From Roseivirga sp. UBA6061 (GTDB lineage Bacteria > Bacteroidota > Bacteroidia > Cytophagales > Cyclobacteriaceae): a stretch of 64,000 nucleotides of DNA. The DNA is taken from the NCBI GenBank assembly GCA_002427745.1, contig DIYF01000046.1:1-64000 (forward strand), read 5' to 3'. Under the pieces are notes generated by a model that had not been told where the DNA came from, did no database searches, and saw only the letters and a program-made list of their open reading frames with translations. Below are positions 41,212 to 49,931 of this stretch, piece by piece (position 1 is the stretch's first letter; each line of letters starts with the position of its first letter). The translations under genes and the position numbers were made by a program.

Positions 41212-42654
41212 ATGAGAAAATCCAGTCTTAAATTCTTAGTACTAACGTTCATTCTGAGTTTATCTTTTACTGCACAGGCACAAGAACTTGAGATTCAGCT
41301 GGGACCTGATGAAGTGGGCCTGAATGAGGTATTCTATATCAAGGTGACCATCAAAAATGCCAACCTGAAGAACTACTCTGATTTCCCTCAGATTGACGGC
41401 TTTGCCAAAAGAGGTACTAACTCTTCAAGCAGCAGCAGCAACATTAACGGACGAATGACGCGCGAGCAGAGTATCATCCAGATATACATGCCCCTGGAAG
41501 AGGGGTCTTTTACCATTCCGGCTTTTAGCATGGAGGTAAACGGAAAAACGCTCAGTTCTCCGGGCAAAACAGTGAAGGTGACTCCACCCGTGGAAAGACA
41601 ACAAGATGCCTTCGATTCTTTCTTCAACAGACGAAGAGGTAGAAACCGGCCCCGCAAGCCCACAGAATTTGTAGATGTGAAAGAAGATGCCTTTCTGGCA
41701 CTGACCACCGATAAGGACGAGGTGTATGTAGGAGAAGGCTTCACCGTACTGTTTGCCTTCTATGTGGCCGATGCCAACAGAGCCCCGCTACAGTTTCATG
41801 AGCCGGGCAAGCAACTATCCAATATTCTGAAAGAACTCAGACCAGAGAGCTGCTGGGAAGAGGATTTCAAGATCGAAAACATTTACGGGGAGAAAGTGCG
41901 TGTTGGTGGCAAAACCTATACCCGCTATAAAATCTACCAGGCTTCTTATTATCCGCTCAACCTGGAAACGGTAAACTTCCCTTCGGTGCCTTTTGAGATG
42001 ATCAAATACCGAGTGGCTAAATCACCCTCTTACTTCGGACGTGACCGCCAGGAAGACTTTAAAACCTTCTATTCTCAGGAAAAAAGCGTAAAAGTAAAGG
42101 CCCTCCCTCCTCACCCGTTGAAAGACGCTGTGGCAGTGGGTGTTTTTGAACTGGATGAAAAAATAGATAAGCTGCAACTGGAGACGGGAGAAAGCTTTAC
42201 CTACGACTTCAATATATATGGCGAGGGCAATATTGCAGGCATCAGCAGCCCGGTCATCCCTGTCGACAAGCAAATCGATTTTTATCCGCCTAACTCTGTA
42301 CAGGATGTGAACCGTGGTAACGGCCGTGTTACCGGTTCCAAGAAATACAGCTACTATGGTATTCCCAATGAGCCGGGTGAATATGACATGAAAGACTACT
42401 TCAGCTGGGTCTTTTTCAATCCTGAAACGGCTAAATACGATACCCTCAGATCAGAAATTCAAATTGAAGTAACCGGAGAAAGCAAGACGAATGTCAACCT
42501 TTCTTCTTCCGACCTGGGCTCGTTTTATGATGACCTGGATTCAGAGTCTAACGACCTGATGAGCCTGCGAGAAGATAAAACCCCCATGGTGCTTGCCAAT
42601 GTGCTAATAATAGCTATGTTAGCGGCCGCTGGTTTTATGTTCTTCAAAAAGTAA
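41212..42654 (+). CDS. batD: BatD-like protein of the aerotolerance operon type
   Basis: The 480-residue protein has a signal peptide (residues 1-23, cleaved after AQA), BatD-type immunoglobulin-like repeats with FYIKVTIKNANLKNYSDFPQIDGFAKRG, a charged low-complexity linker near 130-145, and one C-terminal membrane helix (VLANVLIIAMLAAAGFMF). BatD acts with BatA/B/C in the Bacteroidota envelope. No other bat gene is present in this window, so it is a solitary copy. aroC follows 3 bases later. Confidence 0.88.
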   Translation: MRKSSLKFLVLTFILSLSFTAQAQELEIQLGPDEVGLNEVFYIKVTIKNANLKNYSDFPQIDGFAKRGTNSSSSSSNINGRMTREQSIIQIYMPLEEGSFTIPAFSMEVNGKTLSSPGKTVKVTPPVERQQDAFDSFFNRRRGRNRPRKPTEFVDVKEDAFLALTTDKDEVYVGEGFTVLFAFYVADANRAPLQFHEPGKQLSNILKELRPESCWEEDFKIENIYGEKVRVGGKTYTRYKIYQASYYPLNLETVNFPSVPFEMIKYRVAKSPSYFGRDRQEDFKTFYSQEKSVKVKALPPHPLKDAVAVGVFELDEKIDKLQLETGESFTYDFNIYGEGNIAGISSPVIPVDKQIDFYPPNSVQDVNRGNGRVTGSKKYSYYGIPNEPGEYDMKDYFSWVFFNPETAKYDTLRSEIQIEVTGESKTNVNLSSSDLGSFYDDLDSESNDLMSLREDKTPMVLANVLIIAMLAAAGFMFFKK

Positions 42655-42657
42655 TTC

Positions 42658-43734
42658 ATGGGTAACACTTTCGGCAATCTTTTCAGAATTCACACTTACG
42701 GTGAGTCTCACGGCCCTGCTTTGGGAGTTATTATTGATGGCTGTCCTGCAGGTCTGACCATTGATACTGATTTTATTCAGGTAGAACTGGACCGCAGAAA
42801 GCCCGGCCAGTCCAAAATCACCACCCAGCGCAAAGAGGCTGATGAGTTCGAAATTCTTTCAGGAGTTTTTGAAGGTGTTTCTACCGGCACCCCTATCAGC
42901 ATTCTGATTCGTAACCAGGACCAGAAGAGCAAGGACTACTCACATATTGCTGATAAGTTCAGGCCCTCTCATGCCGACTATACCTTTCACGCCAAATACG
43001 GTGTGAGAGACTATCGTGGTGGTGGACGCAGCTCAGCCAGAGAAACAGTGGCACGTGTAGCTGCCGGGGCTATTGCCAAGCTGCTGCTTAAAGAACATGG
43101 CATCACCACCTCCTCATTTGTGTCACAGGTGGGAAGCTTACAGCTGACCAAAACTTACACCGAGCTGGACCTGACCAAAACGGAAGACAATATCGTGCGC
43201 TGCCCGGATGCAGAAACAGCAGAGGCTATGATAGAGCTTATCGACCAGACCAGAAAAAACCGCGATACCATTGGTGGAATAATCACCGGGGTAATTCAAG
43301 GGGTGCCTGCAGGACTGGGAGAGCCTGTTTTCGACAAACTCCATGCTGAAATAGGGAAAGCCATGCTCAGTATCAATGCCGTAAAAGGCTTTGAATTCGG
43401 AAGTGGCTTTGAAGGAGTAAAACTCAATGGTTCTGAGCACAATGATGTCTTTTACGAAGAAGACGGTGTAGTAAAAACCCGAACCAATCACTCAGGAGGG
43501 GTTCAGGGAGGCATCTCCAATGGCCAGGATATTTACTTCAATGTCGCCTTCAAGCCAGTTGCTACAATTATGAAGGATCAGGAAAGCATCAATACGGAAG
43601 GAGACAGCGTTACAGTTTCAGGGAAAGGTCGTCACGACCCTTGCGTAGTGCCGCGTGCCGTCCCTATCGTTGACGCCATGGCAGCTTTGGTAATTGCTGA
43701 TTATTTGCTAATTAGCAAGACTAATCGACTATAG
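42658..43734 (+). CDS. aroC: chorismate synthase
   Basis: The 358-residue enzyme shows the AroC signatures [50 protein letters not shown] and [28 protein letters not shown]. It converts EPSP to chorismate with reduced FMN. It is full length and follows batD closely. Confidence 0.97.
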   Translation: MGNTFGNLFRIHTYGESHGPALGVIIDGCPAGLTIDTDFIQVELDRRKPGQSKITTQRKEADEFEILSGVFEGVSTGTPISILIRNQDQKSKDYSHIADKFRPSHADYTFHAKYGVRDYRGGGRSSARETVARVAAGAIAKLLLKEHGITTSSFVSQVGSLQLTKTYTELDLTKTEDNIVRCPDAETAEAMIELIDQTRKNRDTIGGIITGVIQGVPAGLGEPVFDKLHAEIGKAMLSINAVKGFEFGSGFEGVKLNGSEHNDVFYEEDGVVKTRTNHSGGVQGGISNGQDIYFNVAFKPVATIMKDQESINTEGDSVTVSGKGRHDPCVVPRAVPIVDAMAALVIADYLLISKTNRL

Positions 43735-43853
43735 TTTCAGCATAAAAATCACTTGTTGGATTGCCGCTAAAAGGTCGATAACTTCATAAAAACGGAGCGA
43801 TTGATTTTTTTAACCCGGGATTCTGACCAGCTGATCAAACCAAACAAAAACAC

Positions 43854-45254
43854 ATGAAAAAACTTCCTCTACACGTCAAGATTATGCTTGGGCTCGTGGC
43901 TGGTGTCATCTGGGCTTTTGCCTCCAGTGCCATGGGCTGGAATCAGTTTACCATTGACTGGATAGACCCCTTTGGAAAGATTTTCATTCGCATGCTGAAA
44001 TACATTGCCGTACCTCTGGTGCTGTTTTCGATTATCAGTGGAATTTCCAGCTTAAAAGACATGTCAAAGCTGGGACGCATGGGTGGCAAAACGCTGGGTT
44101 TCTACCTGCTTACCACCGTGACCGCTGTGGGTGTTGGACTTTTGGTTGTGAATGTATTTAAGCCGGGTAATTTCATAGATGAGGAATCAAGGATTAAGAA
44201 CAGGCTACAATACGAAACCTGGGTGGCCGAAACTCCTGGTGTTGAAATTCTGGATGGTAAGAATTACCTGAACGACCCCAAATACAGCAGTATTGATGCA
44301 GGTAAGCTGGAACTTGATGCTGAAACCCAGGCAGACCTGGAGAAAAAAATGGCGGCTGCCGCTAAAAACCAGGACGCAGGTCCATTGGAGTTCATTGTGA
44401 ACATGGTTCCGGAAAACATTGTGCTTTCTCTCTCTAATCAGCAGTTGATGCTTCAGGTTATCTTCTTTGCCATCTTCTTTGGTATCACCATGGCCATGAT
44501 CCCCGATGAAAAGGTAAAAGGCCTCGCAGCCTTTATCAATGGCACCAATGAGGTGTTTCTCAAAATGGTGGATCTGGTAATGAAGGCTGCTCCGTTTTTC
44601 GTTTTTGCGCTGCTGGCGGGAATTATTGCTAAAATGGCAGATACCCCGGGAGAAGTTATTGAGATTTTCAAAGGACTCGCCTCCTACTCAGTTGTACTGG
44701 TAGCGGGCCTCTTGTTCCTGATCTTTGCTTTCTATCCGCTTATTCTCAAAATATTCGTAAGGACCATCGGCTACCGAAAGTTCTTCAAAAATATGGGCCC
44801 GGCTCAGTTGATGGCCTTTTCTACCAGCTCCAGTGCAGCTACACTTCCCGTCACTATGGAGTGTGTGGAAGACAATATGGGGGTTTCCAAGAATGTATCG
44901 AGCTTTGTACTCCCGGTAGGAGCCACAGTTAATATGGATGGCACCAGCTTGTACCAGGCTGTTGCTGTGGTGTTTCTGGCACAAATGCATATGGTAGACC
45001 TCTCCGTTACACAACAGCTCACAATCGTACTGACGGCTACACTGGCCTCAATTGGCTCAGCCGCTGTACCCAGTGCCGGACTGATCATGATGATTCTGGT
45101 ATTGCAAAGCGTAGGGCTTAACCCTGCCTGGGTAGCGATATTGTTTCCTGTAGACAGACCACTGGATATGTTACGTACCGTGGTGAACGTTACAGGTGAT
45201 GCTTCTGTATCGACCATTGTGGCAAAATCTGAGGGAGAATTGAGGGAAGCCTAA
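43854..45254 (+). CDS. dicarboxylate/amino acid:cation symporter
   Basis: The 466-residue DAACS-family protein has about eight membrane helices with re-entrant loops. Key motifs are AFSTSSSAATLPVTM (serine-rich loop), VNMDGTSLYQAVAVVFLAQM and VDRPLDMLRTVVNVTGDASVSTIVAK. It would import glutamate, aspartate or C4-dicarboxylates with Na+ or H+. An insertion of about 70 residues after helix 3 (FIDEESRIKNRLQ onward) is typical of Bacteroidota members. Confidence 0.92.
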   Translation: MKKLPLHVKIMLGLVAGVIWAFASSAMGWNQFTIDWIDPFGKIFIRMLKYIAVPLVLFSIISGISSLKDMSKLGRMGGKTLGFYLLTTVTAVGVGLLVVNVFKPGNFIDEESRIKNRLQYETWVAETPGVEILDGKNYLNDPKYSSIDAGKLELDAETQADLEKKMAAAAKNQDAGPLEFIVNMVPENIVLSLSNQQLMLQVIFFAIFFGITMAMIPDEKVKGLAAFINGTNEVFLKMVDLVMKAAPFFVFALLAGIIAKMADTPGEVIEIFKGLASYSVVLVAGLLFLIFAFYPLILKIFVRTIGYRKFFKNMGPAQLMAFSTSSSAATLPVTMECVEDNMGVSKNVSSFVLPVGATVNMDGTSLYQAVAVVFLAQMHMVDLSVTQQLTIVLTATLASIGSAAVPSAGLIMMILVLQSVGLNPAWVAILFPVDRPLDMLRTVVNVTGDASVSTIVAKSEGELREA

Positions 45255-45267
45255 GAAACTTTTCCCT

Positions 45268-45275
45268 TAACTTTG
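45268..45275 (+). promoter_or_regulatory. Bacteroidota -7 element upstream of nfu
   Basis: TAACTTTG matches the TAnnTTTG consensus exactly, 31 bases before the nfu ATG. No clear TTTG at -33 is seen, so only the -7 box is called. Confidence 0.4.
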
Positions 45276-45306
45276 CAGTTACTCAAATCTACGTAAACAG
45301 AACCCT

Positions 45307-45876
45307 ATGAGAGCTGTAAATATATACATGGAGGCTAATCCTAATCCGAACTCCATGAAATTTGTGGTCAACTTCATGTTGCTGCAGGACGGAGTGAGTT
45401 TTGACTACCCCAATGCCGAGGCGGCTACTGATTCTCCATTGGCCCAGGAGCTTTTCAAAATCACCGGTGTAGAGCGTGTTTTCTACATGAGCAATTTTGT
45501 GACTGTGACCAAACAGGCCGACCTGGAATGGATTGAACTACAGGAAGATATTAAGGCCGTGATTAAGCCTTATCTCGAAAATGAAAAGCCTTTGATACTT
45601 CAGGAACTGGACAGAGACCCTTTGTTCGATCCCAATGATTCTGAGGTAGTAAAACAAATCAAGGGTATTCTGGATGAATACATCAGACCAGCCGTAGAAC
45701 AAGATGGTGGAGCAATTGGCTTTGCTTCTTTTCAGGATGGTGTGGTGAAGGTAAACCTGCAGGGCTCTTGCAGCGGCTGCCCCTCTTCCACGGTGACCCT
45801 GAAGGCTGGTATCGAAAACCTGCTTAAAAGAATGCTCCCTAATGATGTAACTGAAGTAGTTGCCGAAGGAGTTTAA
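45307..45876 (+). CDS. NifU-like iron-sulfur cluster carrier (Nfu)
   Basis: The 189-residue protein has an N-terminal Nfu_N domain (MEANPNPNSMKFVVNFMLLQDG) and a C-terminal NifU domain with VKVNLQGSCSGCPSSTVTLKAGIENLLKRMLPN, where the CSGC pair binds 4Fe-4S clusters. It delivers Fe-S clusters to target proteins, which in this window include several radical SAM enzymes and QueG. A terminator follows. Confidence 0.92.
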   Translation: MRAVNIYMEANPNPNSMKFVVNFMLLQDGVSFDYPNAEAATDSPLAQELFKITGVERVFYMSNFVTVTKQADLEWIELQEDIKAVIKPYLENEKPLILQELDRDPLFDPNDSEVVKQIKGILDEYIRPAVEQDGGAIGFASFQDGVVKVNLQGSCSGCPSSTVTLKAGIENLLKRMLPNDVTEVVAEGV

Positions 45877-45898
45877 AATAAACGGACTTTAAGGAGAG

Positions 45899-45926
45899 GC
45901 CATTCCCGAAAAGGAATGGCTTTTTT
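45899..45926 (+). terminator. rho-independent terminator after nfu
   Basis: GCCATTCC-CGAAAA-GGAATGGC (45899-45920), an eight-pair perfect stem, is followed by TTTTTTAT. It ends the nfu transcript 22 bases after its stop. Confidence 0.85.
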
Positions 45927-45934
45927 ATGTCCTT

Positions 45935-46411
45935 CTAAATAGCTTGTCTCGCACCATTAATGACCAGACCGTCTTCCTGCGCTTTTTTGTCTTTGGCTAT
46001 ACCTATGGCCATGCCGATAGGCATACCAAAGCCGAAACCAAGACCAAGGAAAGCCATATTGTCAATGGCCATAGAGAATATCAGACCGAAGGGTACACCA
46101 AAAATCGTCATGCCAAGTACCATCCAGAGCGTTTGATAATATTTGGGAGTAACCAGACCATACTGTTTTCTCAATGCAGCAAGAAGGTCTGCCTTAAACC
46201 TGACAATTTGTTTGAGGTGCAGCTCTGCTATCAGCATGTTCTTAAGTCTTTTCAGCAAATCTGCCAGGCTTTCGGTAGGAATTTCCCTTTGATCAAGGTC
46301 TTCAAAAATCGGAATCAGGTCGTTCAGGGCTTTTTGAAGTTTCTCATCTGAGATGGAATTTAGTGTCTTTTCAATCTCTTCTATTACAGGCTTAAATGAG
46401 TCCATGAACAA
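45935..46411 (-). CDS. hypothetical membrane protein
   Basis: The 158-residue protein has a charged, helical N-terminal half (EEIEKTLNSISDEKLQKAL) and two C-terminal membrane helices rich in Gly (about 95-145: YQTLWMVLGMTIFGVPFGLIFSMAIDNMAFLGLGFGFGMPIGMAIGIA). It is convergent with nfu. I do not recognise a family. Confidence 0.6.
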   Translation of the reverse strand: MFMDSFKPVIEEIEKTLNSISDEKLQKALNDLIPIFEDLDQREIPTESLADLLKRLKNMLIAELHLKQIVRFKADLLAALRKQYGLVTPKYYQTLWMVLGMTIFGVPFGLIFSMAIDNMAFLGLGFGFGMPIGMAIGIAKDKKAQEDGLVINGARQAI

Positions 46412-46583
46412 TGATACAGCTTCTAAAGAAACAAGAGACTCATTTACCCATGAATGGGTCTTACCATAAGTAACTGGATTTTAAGGCTGTTCAGATTGCC
46501 CGGTCAAAGGTCGGTTATGAGAAAGAACCTGAGCAAAAGAAGAGTTTGGTTATCTTCGCCCTTTCAAAAACGTACTCAGCTGA

Positions 46584-47324
46584 ATGCTTGATATACTGTT
46601 ACTTTTTGTCGTGGGCCTTTTGGCAGGAATCATTAATACACTGGCAGGTGGCGGATCTCTGCTCACCTTGCCTGTACTAATCTTTCTGGGCCTGCCGTCA
46701 AACGTGGCCAACGCGACCAACCGTATTGGCATTCTATTCAATAGCGTATTTGCTATCAGAGGCTTCAAGAGCAAGGGCGTAGAGATTCACAAGTACAGCG
46801 TCTGGCTTGGACTGGCAGCCTTTCCCGGAGCGCTCTGGGGCTCCATTGCGGCCGCCCGGATTGAGGGTGAACTTTTCAATAAGATTCTGGCCGGTGTCAT
46901 CATCATGGTAGTAGCCTATATGCTTTTCGGCCCGAAGGGCAAAGATATGGGAGCGGAGCGCAATGATCGAAAAACACAAATCATCGGACTGGTTGTCTTC
47001 TTTCTCATCGGGTTTTACGGAGGTTTTATTCAGGCTGGCATTGGCTACCTGATCATGGCCTCACTTACCTTTATCAACCGATACAGCCTGCTCAAAACCA
47101 ATATTGCCAAGGTGGTCATTGTGTTGATCTATACACTTGCCTCAATCGGTGTATTCATTTATGAGGATCTCATCAACTGGGAATTAGGACTGGCCATGGC
47201 GGCAGGCAGTTCAGTAGGCGGCTATCTTACCAGCAGATGGAGTGTAAACAAAGGAGATAAGTGGATACGCTATTTTGTGATGCTTACAGCGATTGCTTTC
47301 GCGGTCAAGTTATTCTTCTTTTGA
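46584..47324 (+). CDS. TSUP-family (TauE/SafE) permease
   Basis: The 246-residue protein has seven or eight membrane helices. The start VVGLLAGIINTLAGGGSLLTLPVLIFLGLPSNVANATNRIGIL is the TauE/SafE signature, repeated in degenerate form at GFYGGFIQAGIGYLIMASL. These exporters move sulfite or sulfonates. The 3' end overlaps the convergent nucleotidyltransferase gene by 15 bases. Confidence 0.9.
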   Translation: MLDILLLFVVGLLAGIINTLAGGGSLLTLPVLIFLGLPSNVANATNRIGILFNSVFAIRGFKSKGVEIHKYSVWLGLAAFPGALWGSIAAARIEGELFNKILAGVIIMVVAYMLFGPKGKDMGAERNDRKTQIIGLVVFFLIGFYGGFIQAGIGYLIMASLTFINRYSLLKTNIAKVVIVLIYTLASIGVFIYEDLINWELGLAMAAGSSVGGYLTSRWSVNKGDKWIRYFVMLTAIAFAVKLFFF

Positions 47325-47789
47325 CCTTCTCCTGTAATAGGCCCTGGCCTCCATAAGTTTTGAATAGTCGTCCAGGTCCTTGTAGCGTTTCGACCTTGCT
47401 TTCTCTCTTAACAGATCATCCAATGATATGACCCGATAGTCTAACCCATCAATTTCTCTCATATCACTTCTTGCAAATGCCTCATTGAAACTTATCTCTT
47501 CGCTGATATTGAGTCTGGGCATTAGCTCCACAATGCTCTCTGACTCTTGTAGCACCACCATTCTTTCAGCTGAGAGCTCATAGGAAGCCAACTCATCAAA
47601 TTCATAGCCCAGTCGCTCCATAGCCTTTTCAATAGCTTTCAGGTTGGTTTCAGAAATGTCAACCCATAAGTCAAGGTCTTTGGTTGTTCTGTTATACCCA
47701 TGGAAATTAACGGCAAAACCACCTACTACCAGGTACCTCACACCATAGCTGTTGAGGGCCTCAATCACCTGATGATAAAAACTAACCAC
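47310..47789 (-). CDS. AbiEii-like nucleotidyltransferase
   Basis: The 159-residue protein has the nucleotidyltransferase core of AbiEii/DUF6036-type proteins: YLVVGGFAVNFHGYNRTTKDLDLWVDISETN, with G-G and D-L-D as NTP and metal sites, and a C-terminal SLDDLLREKARSKRYKDLDDYSKL segment. Some relatives are toxins of TA or abortive-infection pairs. The upstream gene overlaps it by 8 bases. Without a clear antitoxin it could also be a metabolic enzyme. Confidence 0.78.
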   Translation of the reverse strand: MVSFYHQVIEALNSYGVRYLVVGGFAVNFHGYNRTTKDLDLWVDISETNLKAIEKAMERLGYEFDELASYELSAERMVVLQESESIVELMPRLNISEEISFNEAFARSDMREIDGLDYRVISLDDLLREKARSKRYKDLDDYSKLMEARAYYRRRSKEE

Positions 47790-47967
47790 GTTTTTTTCTT
47801 AGCTGATAAGCCGTTATTTCCGGAGAATACGGATTCATTCGGCTGGTGATTTCAAGCTGCTTGTATAGCCAGCGAATTCTCTCCTCAGGACTTAGCCGAA
47901 AGCCATGCTCCAGTACGAGGCGTTCCGCCTGCTCGTGATTTTCAAGAATGATCACTTTTTTAGCCAT
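47782..47967 (-). CDS. 61-residue partner of the AbiEii-like protein
   Basis: This protein reads MAKKVIILENHEQAERLVLEHGFRLSPEERIRWLYKQLEI and so on, basic and helical. I chose the ATG at 47965-47967. It overlaps the nucleotidyltransferase by 8 bases, so the two are made together. A small protein placed before an AbiEii-like gene fits an antitoxin role by position, but it has no recognisable DNA-binding motif. Confidence 0.6.
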   Translation of the reverse strand: MAKKVIILENHEQAERLVLEHGFRLSPEERIRWLYKQLEITSRMNPYSPEITAYQLRKKRG

Positions 47968-48038
47968 GACCAAATCTATCAAAAATGATTCCGTTTTGAA
48001 AAGATGCTTATTTTTAAAAAAACAGAATCCGGCACTGA

Positions 48039-48620
48039 ATGGAAGGAGTCACAGCCCATTTAAAAGAAACTATCTGTAAGAAGGTTAGCCCTACCGATGA
48101 TGAATGGCAGGCCTTTATTCAGAACTGGGAGCCCTTCACATTTCCTAAAAATCACATACTGACAGATTTCGAAGAAACCGAAGAATATTTCTACTTCGTA
48201 CATGAGGGAGTTATCCGAGCCTACTTCGAAAAGGGAGCCGAAGAATTCAATATTGGTTTTTCCTATCAGGGTGAGTTCAGCGGAGTGTATGACTCTTTTG
48301 TTCACCGTAAGCCTGCCGGTTATTGCCTCGAAACGCTCTCTCCCACCTCGGGGCTCCGGATCAATTATGAGCATCTCACGGCCCTTTATGACGAGTACAA
48401 AATTTTCGAGCGCTGGGGCAGGCTGTTTAACGAGATGATCCTGACCGGCTTTGATACTTTTCTGAAATCACTTCTGGCCGATTCTGCTGAGGAAAGGTTC
48501 AACCGCTTGATGAAACACAGCCCCCATGTATTCCAGTTGATCCCACAAAAACACCTGGCTTCCTATCTGGGTATGACCCCGGAGACCTTCAGCCGCATGA
48601 GAAAAAAGAGCATGTCCTGA
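48039..48620 (+). CDS. Crp/Fnr-family transcriptional regulator
   Basis: The 193-residue protein has a cyclic-nucleotide-binding-like fold (residues 30-120: FTFPKNHILTDFEETEEYFYFVHEGVIRAYF) and a C-terminal HTH (LIPQKHLASYLGMTPETFSRMRKK). The Crp phosphate-binding Arg/Ser pair is not obvious, so the ligand may differ. It is divergent from the AbiEii-like pair and a DinB-family gene follows on the same strand. Confidence 0.85.
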   Translation: MEGVTAHLKETICKKVSPTDDEWQAFIQNWEPFTFPKNHILTDFEETEEYFYFVHEGVIRAYFEKGAEEFNIGFSYQGEFSGVYDSFVHRKPAGYCLETLSPTSGLRINYEHLTALYDEYKIFERWGRLFNEMILTGFDTFLKSLLADSAEERFNRLMKHSPHVFQLIPQKHLASYLGMTPETFSRMRKKSMS

Positions 48621-48686
48621 TTTCTTGATCTGTGTCAAGTCTGATCTCGCCAGCCTGATTTAGCTTTACTGTCAAACAACAAGGTC

Positions 48687-49256
48687 ATGTCAGTAAGAAC
48701 AACAACATATCTGAATGAAATCGAAGCGGGTTTTCGTCAGGCAATTGATGAAGTCAAATCGCTGGTAGAAAATACAGAGGGAGTTCAACTCAATACTCCT
48801 GAAGCTCCGGGCAAGTGGCATATGCTGCAGTGTATTGAGCATATGAGTCGGGCTACGGAAGTTTATGTCAATAATGTACAGGCTAAGCTGCAAAACGGTG
48901 CAATGCCCCCGGCAAAGGAGGAATACAGAGGCCATTGGAAAGGCCGCATGTTTGCCAGAATGAATGCCCCGAAGCCGGGAGATGAAATACCCATGAAGCT
49001 GAAAACATTCAAGAGCATGGAGCCTCCACTGGAATTGGATTCGCATACTGTAGTCAGTCGCTTCTATGAGGTGCATGAAGAAATGATTTCAGTGATTAAC
49101 GAAACACGCTCGGTCAATATCGATAGAGTAAAGATCGCTACCGCACTGGGACCTATGGTAAAGCTGAGAATTGGTGAAGCCTATCGTTTTCTGTTGGCAC
49201 ATACGCAGCGACATATGGTTCAGCTTCGCAGAATAAAAAACACGGTAGCGGCCTGA
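48687..49256 (+). CDS. DinB-family (DUF664) metal-dependent protein
   Basis: The 189-residue four-helix bundle has His triad candidates: GKWHMLQCIEHMSR near residue 45-60 and AYRFLLAHTQRHMVQLRRI near 170-185. Members bind divalent metal and act as thiol-dependent transferases or have unknown roles. It follows the Crp-like regulator by 66 bases. Confidence 0.85.
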   Translation: MSVRTTTYLNEIEAGFRQAIDEVKSLVENTEGVQLNTPEAPGKWHMLQCIEHMSRATEVYVNNVQAKLQNGAMPPAKEEYRGHWKGRMFARMNAPKPGDEIPMKLKTFKSMEPPLELDSHTVVSRFYEVHEEMISVINETRSVNIDRVKIATALGPMVKLRIGEAYRFLLAHTQRHMVQLRRIKNTVAA

Positions 49257-49296
49257 CTCTTCCCCAAACTTTCTAAATTGCCTTAAACGTTTTCGA

Positions 49297-49743
49297 ATGA
49301 GGCATTTTTTCGTTTTCAGCAGTCTCTTTCTGTTTTTCTCCTGTCAGAACAGCATCGATACTGAGTCGGAAAAGGCGCAAATTGCCAGGGCGGCCAAAGC
49401 CTTTTCGCAGGCCTATGTAGATGGCGATCTGACCAGGCAAATGAGCTATTATACCGAAGATGCCGTAATTATTCCGGGCAACCGGCCTATGATTGAGGGA
49501 ATAGAAAAAGTGACCCGTTATTGGAATTTGCCGGCCGGTATCAAGGTGCTCTCGCATAAAACCACCTCGACAAAACTGGAGATTGATGGTAATCTTGCTT
49601 CAGATTTCGGCATTTATGAAGGCGTTTCCGTAAACAACAATGACACCACTGCATTTCGTGGCCAATATGTGATTACCTGGAGAAAGGGCCAGGACGGACA
49701 ATGGCGTATGGCAGTAGATATGTGGAGTGCTTTGAGAAACTAA
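49297..49743 (+). CDS. exported NTF2/SnoaL-like (DUF4440) lipoprotein
   Basis: The 148-residue protein starts RHFFVFSSLFLFFSC, a signal with lipobox Cys, followed by an NTF2-like fold: IARAAKAFSQAYVDGDLTRQMSYYTEDAVIIPGNRPMIEG and YVITWRKGQDGQWRMAVDMWSAL. The family includes ketosteroid-isomerase-like and small-molecule-binding proteins. Function unknown here. Confidence 0.82.
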   Translation: MRHFFVFSSLFLFFSCQNSIDTESEKAQIARAAKAFSQAYVDGDLTRQMSYYTEDAVIIPGNRPMIEGIEKVTRYWNLPAGIKVLSHKTTSTKLEIDGNLASDFGIYEGVSVNNNDTTAFRGQYVITWRKGQDGQWRMAVDMWSALRN

Positions 49744-49745
49744 CC

Positions 49746-49931
49746 ATGGAAGAAAACCCGCAAGACAACCAGGAAGAACAAGAAGAAAGACCCAGAGGTC
49801 TGGGTATTGGGGCCGGTATCGCCATAGGAGCCGGTATAGGAGTGGCTTTTGGCGACATCGGCATCGGTATTGGTGTAGGCATTGCTATGGGCTTTGGCTT
49901 TGAGCTGATCAATCGCCAACGCAGAAAATAG
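49746..49931 (+). CDS. small glycine-zipper-like membrane protein
   Basis: The 61-residue protein starts MEENPQDNQEEQEERPRG, an acidic stretch, and continues as a hydrophobic Gly/Ile-rich segment with GIGAGIAIGAGIGVAFGDIGIGIGVG repeats that would insert as one or two helices. The ATG at 49746 was chosen 2 bases after the upstream stop; a longer frame from 49701 overlaps that gene. The partner on the other strand begins at 49932. Confidence 0.6.
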   Translation: MEENPQDNQEEQEERPRGLGIGAGIAIGAGIGVAFGDIGIGIGVGIAMGFGFELINRQRRK

